This document shows positions 1 to 7,582 of a DNA stretch of 23,121 nucleotides, piece after piece. The notes beneath the pieces were generated by a model. It was not told the origin of the DNA and did no database searches. It saw nothing but the letters and a program-made list of their open reading frames with translations. A program made the position numbers and the translations under genes. The stretch is from Bacteroidota bacterium (GTDB taxonomy: Bacteria; Bacteroidota; Bacteroidia; Bacteroidales; PUMT01). The DNA lies in assembly GCA_003567115.1 (NCBI GenBank), contig PXAP01000174.1, positions 1 to 23,121 on the forward strand, read 5' to 3'. Each line of letters starts with the position of its first letter. Within the stretch, counting starts at the first letter, position 1.

Positions 1-136
1 AAGGGGAAAAACCTCTGTTATTGCTTCTTTCCGGTAATAATATCTGTATAAAGTATAATCAGGGATTAACATGTGGGATCCATCACCGGTGTGTTATTTA
101 AAAAATTGTCATCTGAATTTCTTATTTTTATCCCCG

Positions 137-166
137 TTTGTTTATATTTTGAAGACAATTTATAAT
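137..166 (+). promoter_or_regulatory. Candidate promoter of the flavodiiron operon
   Basis: A TTTG at 137-140 is followed after 20 bases by TATAAT at 161-166. The spacing fits a Bacteroidota promoter (TTTG about 20 bases upstream of the -7 element), but the -7 part resembles the general TATAAT box rather than TAnnTTTG. It lies about 70 bases upstream of the ATG at 234. The assignment rests on motif and spacing only. Confidence 0.25.
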
Positions 167-233
167 CAGTTAAATGACTATCCGGAACAGTTCTTAAACA
201 TAGCATTATTATTCTCCTTTAAAAAAACAGATC

Positions 234-1451
234 ATGACAGATAACAAGATACTTGATGTGACTCCTGATGTAAAATGGATCGGCATACTTGACAGCGATA
301 TTGTTACTTTTGACATTGTCATGGAAACCAGGTATGGGACAACCTACAATTCCTATTTTATCAATGCGGACAAAAAGACCGTAGTTGAAACCACAAAAGC
401 CCGATTCTGGGATACCTGGCTCGAAAAGATAAAGGCTGTTACCGATCCGTCGGAAATAGAATATATCATTCTTGATCATACCGAACCCGACCATTCGGGG
501 AACCTTGAGAACCTGCTCAGGCTGGCTCCGGAGGCTACCGTGGTGGGCAGCGGAAACGCCCTGCGCTACCTGGAAGACATTGTTTCCATACCTTTCAAAA
601 GCATGAAAGTCAAAGATGGCGACACGCTTGACCTGGGCAACAAAACCCTTAAATTTATTTCTGCTCCCAACCTGCCCTGGCCCGACTCGATCTATACCTG
701 GCTGGATGAGGACAGGGTGCTTTTTACATGCGACTCGTTCGGTGCACATTACTGCACGGAGGAGATGTTTGATGACCTTGTTGACAATTATGATGAGTCT
801 TTTAAGTACTATTTTGATGTTATACTCAGGCCCTATAGCAAATTTATGCTTAAGGCAATTGAAAAGATAAGGCCTCTTGATATCTCTGTCATTGCAACCG
901 GTCATGGACCCATTTTGCGATCTGACTGGAAAAAATATGTTGACCTTTCGGAGGAATACGCCAGGGAATACCTTGCCGGATCAGAGTCCGGAAAGAACCA
1001 TGTTTTACTGACATATGTGTCAGCATATGGCTATACAAAGCAGATGGCCGGATATATTGCGGAGGGTATCCGGGAGGCCGGAGAAAACATCGAAACAGAA
1101 ACAGCCGACATTGAAATGATGCCCCTGGGAGAAACAGAATCAAAGCTTACACGCTGCAATGCCCTGCTTGTAGGATCTCCAACCATTAACCAGAATACCC
1201 TGCTTCCGGTTTACAAACTTTTTGCACTGATAAATCCCATACGGGACAAGGGTAAGCTGGCAGCTTCATTCGGGTCATACGGATGGAGCGGGGAGGCGGC
1301 AGGTATTATCGAGGCAAACCTGAAAAGCCTGAAACTAAATGTTATGGAAGGGGGATTTGTCACCAAATTCTACCCCCATGCCGGAAAAATTGAAGAGCTA
1401 AGGGAGTTCGGCCGGAAATTCGGCCGGAAATTAATGGAAATTTCAAATTGA
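234..1451 (+). CDS. fprA: FprA-type flavodiiron protein (A-type flavoprotein)
   Basis: A cytoplasmic flavodiiron protein of 405 residues, the usual length of the family, which reduces O2 to water and/or NO to N2O using electrons passed through FMN. The N-terminal metallo-beta-lactamase-like domain (about 1-250) carries the iron-ligand motif H82-x-E84-x-D86-H87, D167 in TCDSFG and H224 in TGHGP. The C-terminal flavodoxin domain (about 255-400) has the loops TYVSAYGYTKQ, GSPTINQNT and FGSYGWSGE. There is no C-terminal rubredoxin domain, so a separate electron donor is expected. Oddity: the usual ligand His in the LHWPD motif is Pro here (LPWPD, P148). The C-terminus holds a 12-base tandem duplication (1407-1430) encoding FGRKFGRK. 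It is followed after 4 bases by a DksA/TraR-like gene, probably in one operon. Family assignment is secure; substrate preference (O2 or NO) is not readable. Confidence 0.93.
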   Translation: MTDNKILDVTPDVKWIGILDSDIVTFDIVMETRYGTTYNSYFINADKKTVVETTKARFWDTWLEKIKAVTDPSEIEYIILDHTEPDHSGNLENLLRLAPEATVVGSGNALRYLEDIVSIPFKSMKVKDGDTLDLGNKTLKFISAPNLPWPDSIYTWLDEDRVLFTCDSFGAHYCTEEMFDDLVDNYDESFKYYFDVILRPYSKFMLKAIEKIRPLDISVIATGHGPILRSDWKKYVDLSEEYAREYLAGSESGKNHVLLTYVSAYGYTKQMAGYIAEGIREAGENIETETADIEMMPLGETESKLTRCNALLVGSPTINQNTLLPVYKLFALINPIRDKGKLAASFGSYGWSGEAAGIIEANLKSLKLNVMEGGFVTKFYPHAGKIEELREFGRKFGRKLMEISN

Positions 1452-1455
1452 AATT

Positions 1456-1788
1456 ATGATCAGCAGAGAGGAGCGGGATTTACTTAAAAATAAAATTATT
1501 GATGATATAAAACTTCTTAAGAAAAGAATTGAGGATACGGAAAGCTTCTCCGATCCGGTCTCTCCTGACAATTCAATCGGACGCCTGTCCAGAATGGATG
1601 CCATTAACAACAAGAGTATCTTCGATGCAAGTCTGCGAAACAACAGAAACAGGCTTAAGCTTCTTGAAGCGGCGCTGAATAACATAGATGACAGTGAATA
1701 TGGCATATGCAGGAAATGCCGTCAGCCGGTATCGGTTGACCGTTTAAAAGTGCGGCCCGAGATTTTATTTTGTGTTACCTGCATGTAG
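1456..1788 (+). CDS. DksA/TraR-family C4 zinc-finger protein
   Basis: A 110-residue protein with the architecture of short DksA/TraR proteins: an N-terminal charged helical region (about 1-80, likely a coiled coil) and a C-terminal four-cysteine zinc finger, C85-x2-C88 and C106-x2-C109. Family members bind in the RNA polymerase secondary channel and modulate initiation, often with ppGpp. The acidic coiled-coil tip motif DxxDxA of E. coli DksA is not obvious; the tip region instead reads SPDNSIGRLSRMDA. It may therefore act differently, or be a DksA-like protein of unknown target. The ATG lies 4 bases after the fprA stop, which implies translation from the same mRNA. It converges on the EamA gene, with a possible terminator between them. 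Confidence 0.85.
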   Translation: MISREERDLLKNKIIDDIKLLKKRIEDTESFSDPVSPDNSIGRLSRMDAINNKSIFDASLRNNRNRLKLLEAALNNIDDSEYGICRKCRQPVSVDRLKVRPEILFCVTCM

Positions 1789-1807
1789 AAACTATTACTT
1801 TATGTGA

Positions 1808-1847
1808 ACCGGGGAATGTTTACTGATTTTACCCCGGTATGGTTTTT
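1808..1847 (+). terminator. Possible terminator between fprA operon and EamA gene
   Basis: ACCGGGG (1808-1814) and CCCCGGT (1832-1838) form a perfect 7-bp stem around a 17-base loop. A run of five T follows at 1843-1847. It lies in the convergent gap and could stop transcription of the fprA operon. The loop is large for an intrinsic terminator, hence moderate confidence. Confidence 0.4.
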
Positions 1848-1877
1848 AACCCCTTTATCTGCAGAAAAAAGATCCTT

Positions 1878-2816
1878 TCATAAAAAAAACAGTGCCACCC
1901 CACCGATAGCAATAAACGCCCCCACCACTTCCTTTGGTGTGATTTTCTCTTTGAACATTATTACAGAGAAGGGGATTATCAGGACGGGGACTATGCTCAT
2001 GATGGTGGCGGCTATACCTGATGAGGTATATTTTACTGCCAGCAGTGAAAATGCAACCCCAAGGAAGGGTCCGAAAAATGCACCTATGGTGAGACTGGTC
2101 ATTGCCGGTCTGTTTTTCAAAGCCGGCATAAGTCTGTGCCAGCGGCCGAGCAGGGTATAGATCACCATAAAGCCAAAGAAACCTGTGATAACACGTATCT
2201 GGGTTGCTGCAAAGGCATCGTAGCCCTCCATTCCGTATTTGCTCAATACCAGTCCGGTAGCCTGTCCTGTTGCACCTCCCAGGGCCAGAAGCAGCCCTGC
2301 AACGGGGTATGAAAACCTGAAACTGTTTTTTTTGGGTTTCTCTTTGGGATAACCGGGTATGGGAGGAAGATCGGCTTTCTGCCTTGTCAGAACGACCATG
2401 GCAATACCTGCAAAAGTGACTGCCATTCCTGCCAGGCTTTTAGGCGACAAGGTTTCGCCCATTATCAGCCATCCTGCCAGGGCGGCTATGGGTGGTGCAA
2501 GTGACATTACAAGCATGGAGATGCGGGCACCGACCACTACATATGCCCTGAAAAGAAAAAGGTCACCAACCACAAATCCCACGAATCCCGACAAAGACAA
2601 CCATATCCAGTTATGGGAGCTTGCCCCGGCGGGAAAAAACTGTCCCCTGCTGAAATATGTGAAGATTCCCAGAAAAAAGAAAGCCATGAAGAGCCTGATG
2701 AGGTTCACTGTAATCGAACCAATTTTTTTGCCGGCCAGTTCGAACGCCAGGGCGGTAAAGGTCCAGAAAATTGCTGCCATTAGCGCTGCCAGCTCACCTG
2801 CATGTGTTTGCAACAT
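1878..2816 (-). CDS. EamA/DMT-family transporter
   Basis: A 312-residue integral membrane protein of the drug/metabolite transporter superfamily with two tandem EamA halves (about 10-145 and 170-310), each rich in hydrophobic helices; ten membrane segments are expected. The first half begins with ELAALMAAIFWTFTALAFE and ends near LTRQKADLPP, where a charged linker joins the second half. The second half ends with the typical FKEKITPKEVVGAFIAIGGVALFF pattern, interrupted here only for brevity. Family members export or import small metabolites such as amino acids, but the substrate cannot be read from sequence. The ATG (complement of 2814-2816) gives a full-length protein. It stands alone between a convergent and a divergent neighbour. 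Confidence 0.88.
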   Translation of the reverse strand: MLQTHAGELAALMAAIFWTFTALAFELAGKKIGSITVNLIRLFMAFFFLGIFTYFSRGQFFPAGASSHNWIWLSLSGFVGFVVGDLFLFRAYVVVGARISMLVMSLAPPIAALAGWLIMGETLSPKSLAGMAVTFAGIAMVVLTRQKADLPPIPGYPKEKPKKNSFRFSYPVAGLLLALGGATGQATGLVLSKYGMEGYDAFAATQIRVITGFFGFMVIYTLLGRWHRLMPALKNRPAMTSLTIGAFFGPFLGVAFSLLAVKYTSSGIAATIMSIVPVLIIPFSVIMFKEKITPKEVVGAFIAIGGVALFFL

Positions 2817-2925
2817 AAGTAATGATTAATTCAGGCCGTGAAGATAATCAAAGCAGATAAAATTATAGCCGGGCAGTGAAATAGTAATTTTAGCTTTTAC
2901 TAACTGTTATTACCTTTAAAATCTT

Positions 2926-2933
2926 TATTTTTG
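2926..2933 (+). promoter_or_regulatory. -7 promoter element upstream of the AI-2E gene
   Basis: TATTTTTG matches the Bacteroidota -7 consensus TAnnTTTG exactly. It would place the transcription start near 2940, about 60 bases upstream of the TTG start at 3002. No clean TTTG -33 element sits about 20 bases upstream, so this is a half-match. Confidence 0.35.
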
Positions 2934-3001
2934 TTCAGTGCAAATTAAAAACCCTGTCCCTTAAATATCCGGATTATAAACAGATCCCTAATACGAAGAC
3001 A

Positions 3002-4126
3002 TTGGATACAAAGGCTGACATAAGAAGCCAGGCCTGGAAGTATATTTTAATTGTTCTCGGAGCCGCTATTCTTCTTTATATTCTCTGGTATCTGCGGGCA
3101 ATTATCTTTTATATACTTGTGAGTTTTGTGCTGTCGCTGACAGGGCGGCCGGTGGTTGATCTGCTTGACAGGGTAAGGTATGGGAAATTCAGGGTTCCCA
3201 GAGCAGTAAGTGCACTTACAGGCGTTGTTGTACTCTGGGGAGTCCTGCTTCTGTTTTTCAGGTTTTTTATCCCGGTTATATCTTTCCAGGCACATGAACT
3301 GGCCGCTGTAAATACCGACCTGGTAATCAACAATCTGTACGAACCTCTTCAGCGTATTGAAGCTTTCATACTAACCCTGGAACTTGATGTTTTCCGGGAT
3401 ATGACCATAGCCGAATTTGTTTCTCAGAAGCTTAACTCCGTACTTAATATAGATTTTTTTGCAAAAATATTCAGTTCCCTGGCCACTCTTCTCGGGAATA
3501 TATTCATAGCAGCATTTGCAATTACTTTCATGACCTTTTTCTTTTTAAAGGATGACAGGCTTTTTCTTGAAGGCCTCCTCATGTTTGTTCCCACCAAACA
3601 TGAGAGGTCGTTCCGGCACGTCATGTCATCCATCCGGTACCTGCTTATGAGATATTTTATCGGGATAATCCTGCAGATAATATGTATCATTATTCTGATT
3701 ACTATAGGAATGCTGATTGTGGGAATAAGATTTAACAATGCCGTTGTAATAGGCCTGCTTGTAGGTGTTTTCAATATTATTCCCTATATCGGGCCGGTAA
3801 TAGGAGCAACGCTGGGGATATTCATTGGGGTGGTGACTCATATAGAAATGCCTTTCTACGGTGAAATGCTGCCGATGCTCCTGTATATGCTGATAGTTTT
3901 TATATGTGTACAGTTAATTGATAATATAATATTCCAGCCCCTCATATACGGCAGTAGTGTTCATGCCCATCCTGTGGAGATATTTCTTGTTCTGATGATA
4001 GCCGGCAGTACGGCAGGTATTGTGGGTATGTTCCTTGCTATTCCCGCCTATACGGTAATCCGGGTATTTGCCAAGGAGTTTTTTAATAATTTCAAGCTTG
4101 TTAAACGGTTGACGGCAAAAATTTAA
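3002..4126 (+). CDS. AI-2E family transporter (PF01594-type membrane protein)
   Basis: A 374-residue polytopic inner-membrane protein with the layout of the AI-2E/YdiK/TqsA family. It has two early hydrophobic helices (about 14-45), a third near 65-90, an extracytoplasmic or amphipathic stretch (about 95-150), and a block of C-terminal helices containing the family's signature NIIPYIGPVIGATLGIFIG near residues 260-278. Members have been linked to autoinducer-2 export and to sodium/proton antiport, so the substrate is open. The start is a TTG; no ATG occurs before the first membrane helix. The next gene starts 11 bases downstream and is probably cotranscribed. Confidence 0.87.
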   Translation: MDTKADIRSQAWKYILIVLGAAILLYILWYLRAIIFYILVSFVLSLTGRPVVDLLDRVRYGKFRVPRAVSALTGVVVLWGVLLLFFRFFIPVISFQAHELAAVNTDLVINNLYEPLQRIEAFILTLELDVFRDMTIAEFVSQKLNSVLNIDFFAKIFSSLATLLGNIFIAAFAITFMTFFFLKDDRLFLEGLLMFVPTKHERSFRHVMSSIRYLLMRYFIGIILQIICIIILITIGMLIVGIRFNNAVVIGLLVGVFNIIPYIGPVIGATLGIFIGVVTHIEMPFYGEMLPMLLYMLIVFICVQLIDNIIFQPLIYGSSVHAHPVEIFLVLMIAGSTAGIVGMFLAIPAYTVIRVFAKEFFNNFKLVKRLTAKI

Positions 4127-4137
4127 TAAATTGCAGC

Positions 4138-4857
4138 ATGCAGATAAATATACCATGCAGTAATATATTTTTCAGAAAGGGGAATTACCCCGGGATTTTT
4201 ATTTTATTGCTTTTCGTAATGACCGGTTCATTGCTTAATGCCCGGATTTATGATGTCTCCATTGATCATGAGATTGATTATGTCTCCATTGATCATGAGA
4301 TTGATTATGTCTCCATTGATCATGAAACTGATGATCTTTCCACCTATCTTGTAACTTTCAGCAGTTATTACCACTCCGGCACGGGCCATCGCAGTCGATT
4401 CTCTGCTGACGATACCCTGCGTTACAGCTTTGAATGGGATTTCGGAGACGGCCGAACCGGAAGCGGGCCGGTAGTGATGCATCGTTATGAAACGGCCGGA
4501 ACTTATTATACAGGCCTTACAGTAACCGATCTCTCAGATCCTCTCCGGGTAATTACCTCCGAAATAATTCCGGTTACAGTTGATGACTCATTTGAAGTGC
4601 CCAATGTATTTACTCCCGATGGTGACGGGGTGAATGACAGTTTCATTGTCAGATCAAACGGTGTTACCCCTCTTACAATTACCATTTTTGACCGCGGGGG
4701 GAGTATAGTTTACAGGCACACCTCTCCCGTGATAAACTGGGACGGCAGAAATCCGGGAGGTACAAGGGTGAGGCCTGGAGTTTATTATTATGTTATCACT
4801 TCACCCGAACCTCTCTATAATAAAAATGGTTTTGTCCATATTTTCTATAACAGGTGA
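4138..4857 (+). CDS. Small secreted PKD protein with T9SS type B (CHU_C) sorting domain
   Basis: A 239-residue exported protein. Residues 18-35 form a hydrophobic signal segment (FILLLFVMTGSLLNA), followed by three 9-residue repeats, VSIDHEID-like, at 39-65. Next comes a PKD domain (about 70-150; the diagnostic WDFGDG at 100-105 and YETAGTYYTGLTVTD). Last is a gliding-motility-associated C-terminal domain (about 154-239) with the typical VPNVFTPDGDGVND, a WDGRN core and RPGVYYYVI. That domain targets cargo through the type IX secretion system, so the protein is probably surface-bound or released. Nothing catalytic is visible; PKD domains usually mediate adhesion or carbohydrate contact. It is unusually small for a T9SS cargo. 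It follows the AI-2E gene closely, without an obvious functional link. Confidence 0.85.
   Translation: MQINIPCSNIFFRKGNYPGIFILLLFVMTGSLLNARIYDVSIDHEIDYVSIDHEIDYVSIDHETDDLSTYLVTFSSYYHSGTGHRSRFSADDTLRYSFEWDFGDGRTGSGPVVMHRYETAGTYYTGLTVTDLSDPLRVITSEIIPVTVDDSFEVPNVFTPDGDGVNDSFIVRSNGVTPLTITIFDRGGSIVYRHTSPVINWDGRNPGGTRVRPGVYYYVITSPEPLYNKNGFVHIFYNR
4252..4332 (+). repeat. Three 27-bp tandem repeats inside the CHU_C protein gene
   Basis: Three head-to-tail copies (4252-4278, 4279-4305, 4306-4332) encode [D/Y]VSIDHE[I/T]D. Copies 1 and 2 differ only in the first codon (GAT/TAT). Copy 3 has a few changes near its end that turn EID into ETD. The near identity points to recent slippage-type expansion just after the signal peptide. 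Confidence 0.93.
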
Positions 4858-4974
4858 TATTTTTTGTGTTACGTTATCACAAATAAATGAGGTGTATCAT
4901 CGGGCAGCCTTATTTTTGGTGTAAGAAAAAAGGGAATTCGTCAAAACAGATCAACTTTTTCCTTTTTAATTCGT

Positions 4975-4982
4975 TAAATTTG
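4975..4982 (+). promoter_or_regulatory. -7 promoter element upstream of the LVIVD lipoprotein gene
   Basis: TAAATTTG matches TAnnTTTG exactly, about 80 bases upstream of the ATG at 5063. A second near-match lies at 5005-5012 (TTAATTTG); for that one, the TTTG at 4979-4982 would serve as the -33 element with a 22-base spacer. Either could be the promoter; the sequence does not decide. Confidence 0.35.
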
Positions 4983-5062
4983 TAAATAACCCGCAGGAAA
5001 TTTTTTAATTTGAAATAATTATTTTAGCCTACTATAAAGAGCAACCACAATAAATATTAATT

Positions 5063-7057
5063 ATGAGAACTTTCAGATTTTTTATGACCGTTTTTGCCCT
5101 GTTTGCTTTTATCCTGGCAGCATGCGAGAAGGATCCCATAGAGGAGCGGATAGGCAGGGATGATATGATAATAAACAATGATCTCTCCCGGCTCAGCCGC
5201 AGGGTTAAAATCATTGAAGATGGCAGGGTTATGCCGGTTTTACCCGTAGACCATACTGCCACTGCCGGGGCACTGAAATCGGCTCCGGTGCAAACGAAAT
5301 ATGAGATTATTCTCCGTGCTGAGGTTGCTCCCCCCTCATATGAGGGTAAAACATTGCAGGCTTCCCATATCAGGATAGTAGGCAATAACGCTTTTGTGAC
5401 CTACAATTATCAGGGGGACGAATACCTCGGCGGTGTCGATGTTTTTGATGTAAGTAACATTGATAATCCTGTGCTTACCCAAAACGTTATTTTCCCCGAA
5501 AAGGACATAAGTTCAATTGATGTGGAACCATTGGGAATTGGCATGAATAACTTTATATACCTGGCCGGTGCCTATAATCTTGATTTTGATACTTTGGGAC
5601 TGGCGTCTCCTGCAGTTGTTGAGAGGTTCAATGCCAATGCGAACAACGAGTTCGTGGGTATGGAAGACCCCCGCCAGTTTGCAGATCTTCCCAGTTACGC
5701 AGGGAATGACGTCAGGTTTGATCATAGTGGGAATATGGCTGTTTATGCTACCTCCGGCTCAAAGGGAGGGGGACTTACAATTCTGAACCATGGAATGCAG
5801 CAGCCCAGATTTATTTCAATTCCCTATGCCCGGTCGATCGACATCGAAGGGGACAAAATGGTTGTATACAGTGCGGAAAACAGCATGCTCCATGTCATTG
5901 ATATTAATGATCTGAGCCCGGATGCAGGTGAAAATGAATATGTCGATGCAGATCCATTTCTAATACCCACGGGTGGTGAACACTTTAAGGATATGGATGA
6001 TGAAGATTCATACCTGGAGGCCAAATCGATTGTCAGGCTGAAGGGTAATCTTGCTTTTGTTGCTGCGGGGACCGGCGGAATGGAGATTTACGACATTACA
6101 AACGGAGAAAAGGTGGGGTATCTTCCCAGGCCGGCTGAATATAATGATGCCGATACACCGCTCGACTATGTTACCAACGGGGTTTCAGTAAATGATAATC
6201 TAATACTTGCAGCCAAAGGGGGTTCGGGGGTTCATATAGCTGAACTGGAAGATGAGGGATCTGACAACAGGGCCCGGTCAATTGGCAAATTCAAGTTTGA
6301 AGAGGGATCTTCGGCCAATTTTGTTGAAGCCCGGGATAACAAGGTTTTTGTCGCAACAGGTTTGGGGGGACTGAAAATACTGGAGATAGTGGAACTTGAG
6401 CCCACAGAGCTTTGCGAAACACTATGGGATGATATAGTAGCCCTTTTGCCGGAACGGGAGAGCATCCATAAGGAGGGTCACCCTGCGCATAACCTCTACG
6501 GTGAAGATTTGCCCGGCACTATTAAGCTGAATGCGGATGCCCCTGTTTATATCACATTTGTTCATAACGGTGCAGGCTGGGATAACAGTTTCGGATACTA
6601 TGCCTACCATAAGGATGATCCGCCTGATTCTGCCGGGGATATTGACAAAAATATAGTTTATGCCTACGTCAATGAAAACACCAACGGTCAGGAGAGGGAG
6701 CAGGGTGAGAGGATCCGTCTGGGGGGAGAGGCGAAGATTTTTGATGAAGGTACGGTGATAGGCTTCTTTATTGTGGCCCGGGGGTGGGACAAAGATGCGG
6801 GAAGAAAGGTTGACGGCAAGCATACTCTCTATACCGATACGGAGTTCAATCCCGGAGGGCAGCGCAAGCATATACTTTTTCTGGAAGACAGTTGTGACGA
6901 TATTGTACTGGGATTTGAGGATATGCTGGATGAAGATGACAGTGATGAGGATTTTAATGATATAATCCTTGTAATTTCCAATGGTGATGATGTGTTTGGC
7001 AATCAGACCAACCAGTATATAAATACCCCGGGGCTTCCCAGGCCTGAAAACAGGTAA
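5063..7057 (+). CDS. LVIVD-repeat lipoprotein with C-terminal DUF4114 domain
   Basis: A 664-residue lipoprotein. The signal peptide ends in a clear lipobox, LAAC with Cys21, followed by acidic residues (EKDPIEE) resembling the charged tether that sends Bacteroidota lipoproteins to the outer surface. Residues about 90-450 hold repeated LVIVD-like beta-propeller blades, for example AFVAAGTGGMEIYDI, VFVATGLGGLKILEI and MVVYSAENSMLHVIDI. The C-terminal part (about 500-645) is a DUF4114 domain: VYITFVHNGAGWDNSFGYY, then the acidic segment at 617-633 (GFEDMLDEDDSDEDFND), which may bind calcium. No enzymatic motif is visible. The likely role is a cell-surface binding or structural protein; this is inference. 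It is a single-gene unit ended by a strong terminator at 7086-7117. Confidence 0.87.
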   Translation: MRTFRFFMTVFALFAFILAACEKDPIEERIGRDDMIINNDLSRLSRRVKIIEDGRVMPVLPVDHTATAGALKSAPVQTKYEIILRAEVAPPSYEGKTLQASHIRIVGNNAFVTYNYQGDEYLGGVDVFDVSNIDNPVLTQNVIFPEKDISSIDVEPLGIGMNNFIYLAGAYNLDFDTLGLASPAVVERFNANANNEFVGMEDPRQFADLPSYAGNDVRFDHSGNMAVYATSGSKGGGLTILNHGMQQPRFISIPYARSIDIEGDKMVVYSAENSMLHVIDINDLSPDAGENEYVDADPFLIPTGGEHFKDMDDEDSYLEAKSIVRLKGNLAFVAAGTGGMEIYDITNGEKVGYLPRPAEYNDADTPLDYVTNGVSVNDNLILAAKGGSGVHIAELEDEGSDNRARSIGKFKFEEGSSANFVEARDNKVFVATGLGGLKILEIVELEPTELCETLWDDIVALLPERESIHKEGHPAHNLYGEDLPGTIKLNADAPVYITFVHNGAGWDNSFGYYAYHKDDPPDSAGDIDKNIVYAYVNENTNGQEREQGERIRLGGEAKIFDEGTVIGFFIVARGWDKDAGRKVDGKHTLYTDTEFNPGGQRKHILFLEDSCDDIVLGFEDMLDEDDSDEDFNDIILVISNGDDVFGNQTNQYINTPGLPRPENR

Positions 7058-7085
7058 AATAAACCGGTTGATTATTGTATGAAAC

Positions 7086-7117
7086 AGGCCGTTTCCGAAT
7101 CCGGGGGCGGCCTTTTT
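7086..7117 (+). terminator. Strong intrinsic terminator after the LVIVD lipoprotein gene
   Basis: A 12-bp stem (7086-7097 with 7102-7113; 9 Watson-Crick pairs plus three G-U) closes a 4-base loop, AATC. The 3' arm runs directly into a T tract (7113-7117). It sits 29 bases after the lipoprotein stop and 45 bases before the chorismate mutase ATG. It therefore separates the two genes and argues against any longer start for the second. Confidence 0.87.
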
Positions 7118-7161
7118 GCCATGTTCAGCAAACTATTTATTTTTACCTCCAAAAGCACTGT

Positions 7162-7458
7162 ATGACAGAACTTGAAAAATACCGGGATCATATTGACCGG
7201 ATCGATAAGCAGCTAATAGACCTTTTGGAGGAGCGATTCATGTATTCAAAACGTATCGGTAAGATAAAAGGCAAAAGAGATATTTCCATACTGCAGTCGG
7301 ACAGATGGGATAAAATTCTGTCATCAAGAATAGAGTATGCGGTTAAAGCCGGTCTTAGCGAAGAGTTTACCGGCGAGTTCCTCCGGCTTGTACACCGGGA
7401 GTCACTCAGGATCCAGCAGGAGATTGCCGGCAATGAAGGCAGTAAGGAGGTCGACTGA
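7162..7458 (+). CDS. Free-standing AroQ-class chorismate mutase
   Basis: A 98-residue all-helical protein that converts chorismate to prephenate at the branch to Phe and Tyr. Aligned by eye to the E. coli P-protein mutase domain with a shift of 3 residues, all main active-site residues are present: R8, R25, K36, R48, S81 and Q85 (E. coli R11, R28, K39, R51, S84, Q88). No dehydratase, dehydrogenase or DAHP synthase domain is attached, and no other aromatic pathway gene is adjacent. The ATG at 7162 is chosen because an upstream in-frame GTA/ATG extension would run through the terminator hairpin at 7086-7117 and encode unrelated sequence. No signal peptide is visible, so it should be cytoplasmic. 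Confidence 0.9.
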   Translation: MTELEKYRDHIDRIDKQLIDLLEERFMYSKRIGKIKGKRDISILQSDRWDKILSSRIEYAVKAGLSEEFTGEFLRLVHRESLRIQQEIAGNEGSKEVD

Positions 7459-7582
7459 TTTTGCCGGAAGTTTTGTGCGGGAGAGAGGTCTGTACATTTT
7501 TTCATAGGCCTGACAACGGTCCCATTGAGATCAATATGAATACTGAATGCTGTTTTGCTAAGGGTATTTTCAGGATATAGTT

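Noticed and set aside
2359..2829. A 156-codon plus-strand frame opposite the EamA gene
   Set aside because: It mirrors the transporter's codons, has no recognisable domain and no start context; the EamA reading is clear.
7075..7161. Longer N-terminus for chorismate mutase
   Set aside because: It would span a strong terminator hairpin with T tract; family members start close to the first helix, as the ATG at 7162 gives.
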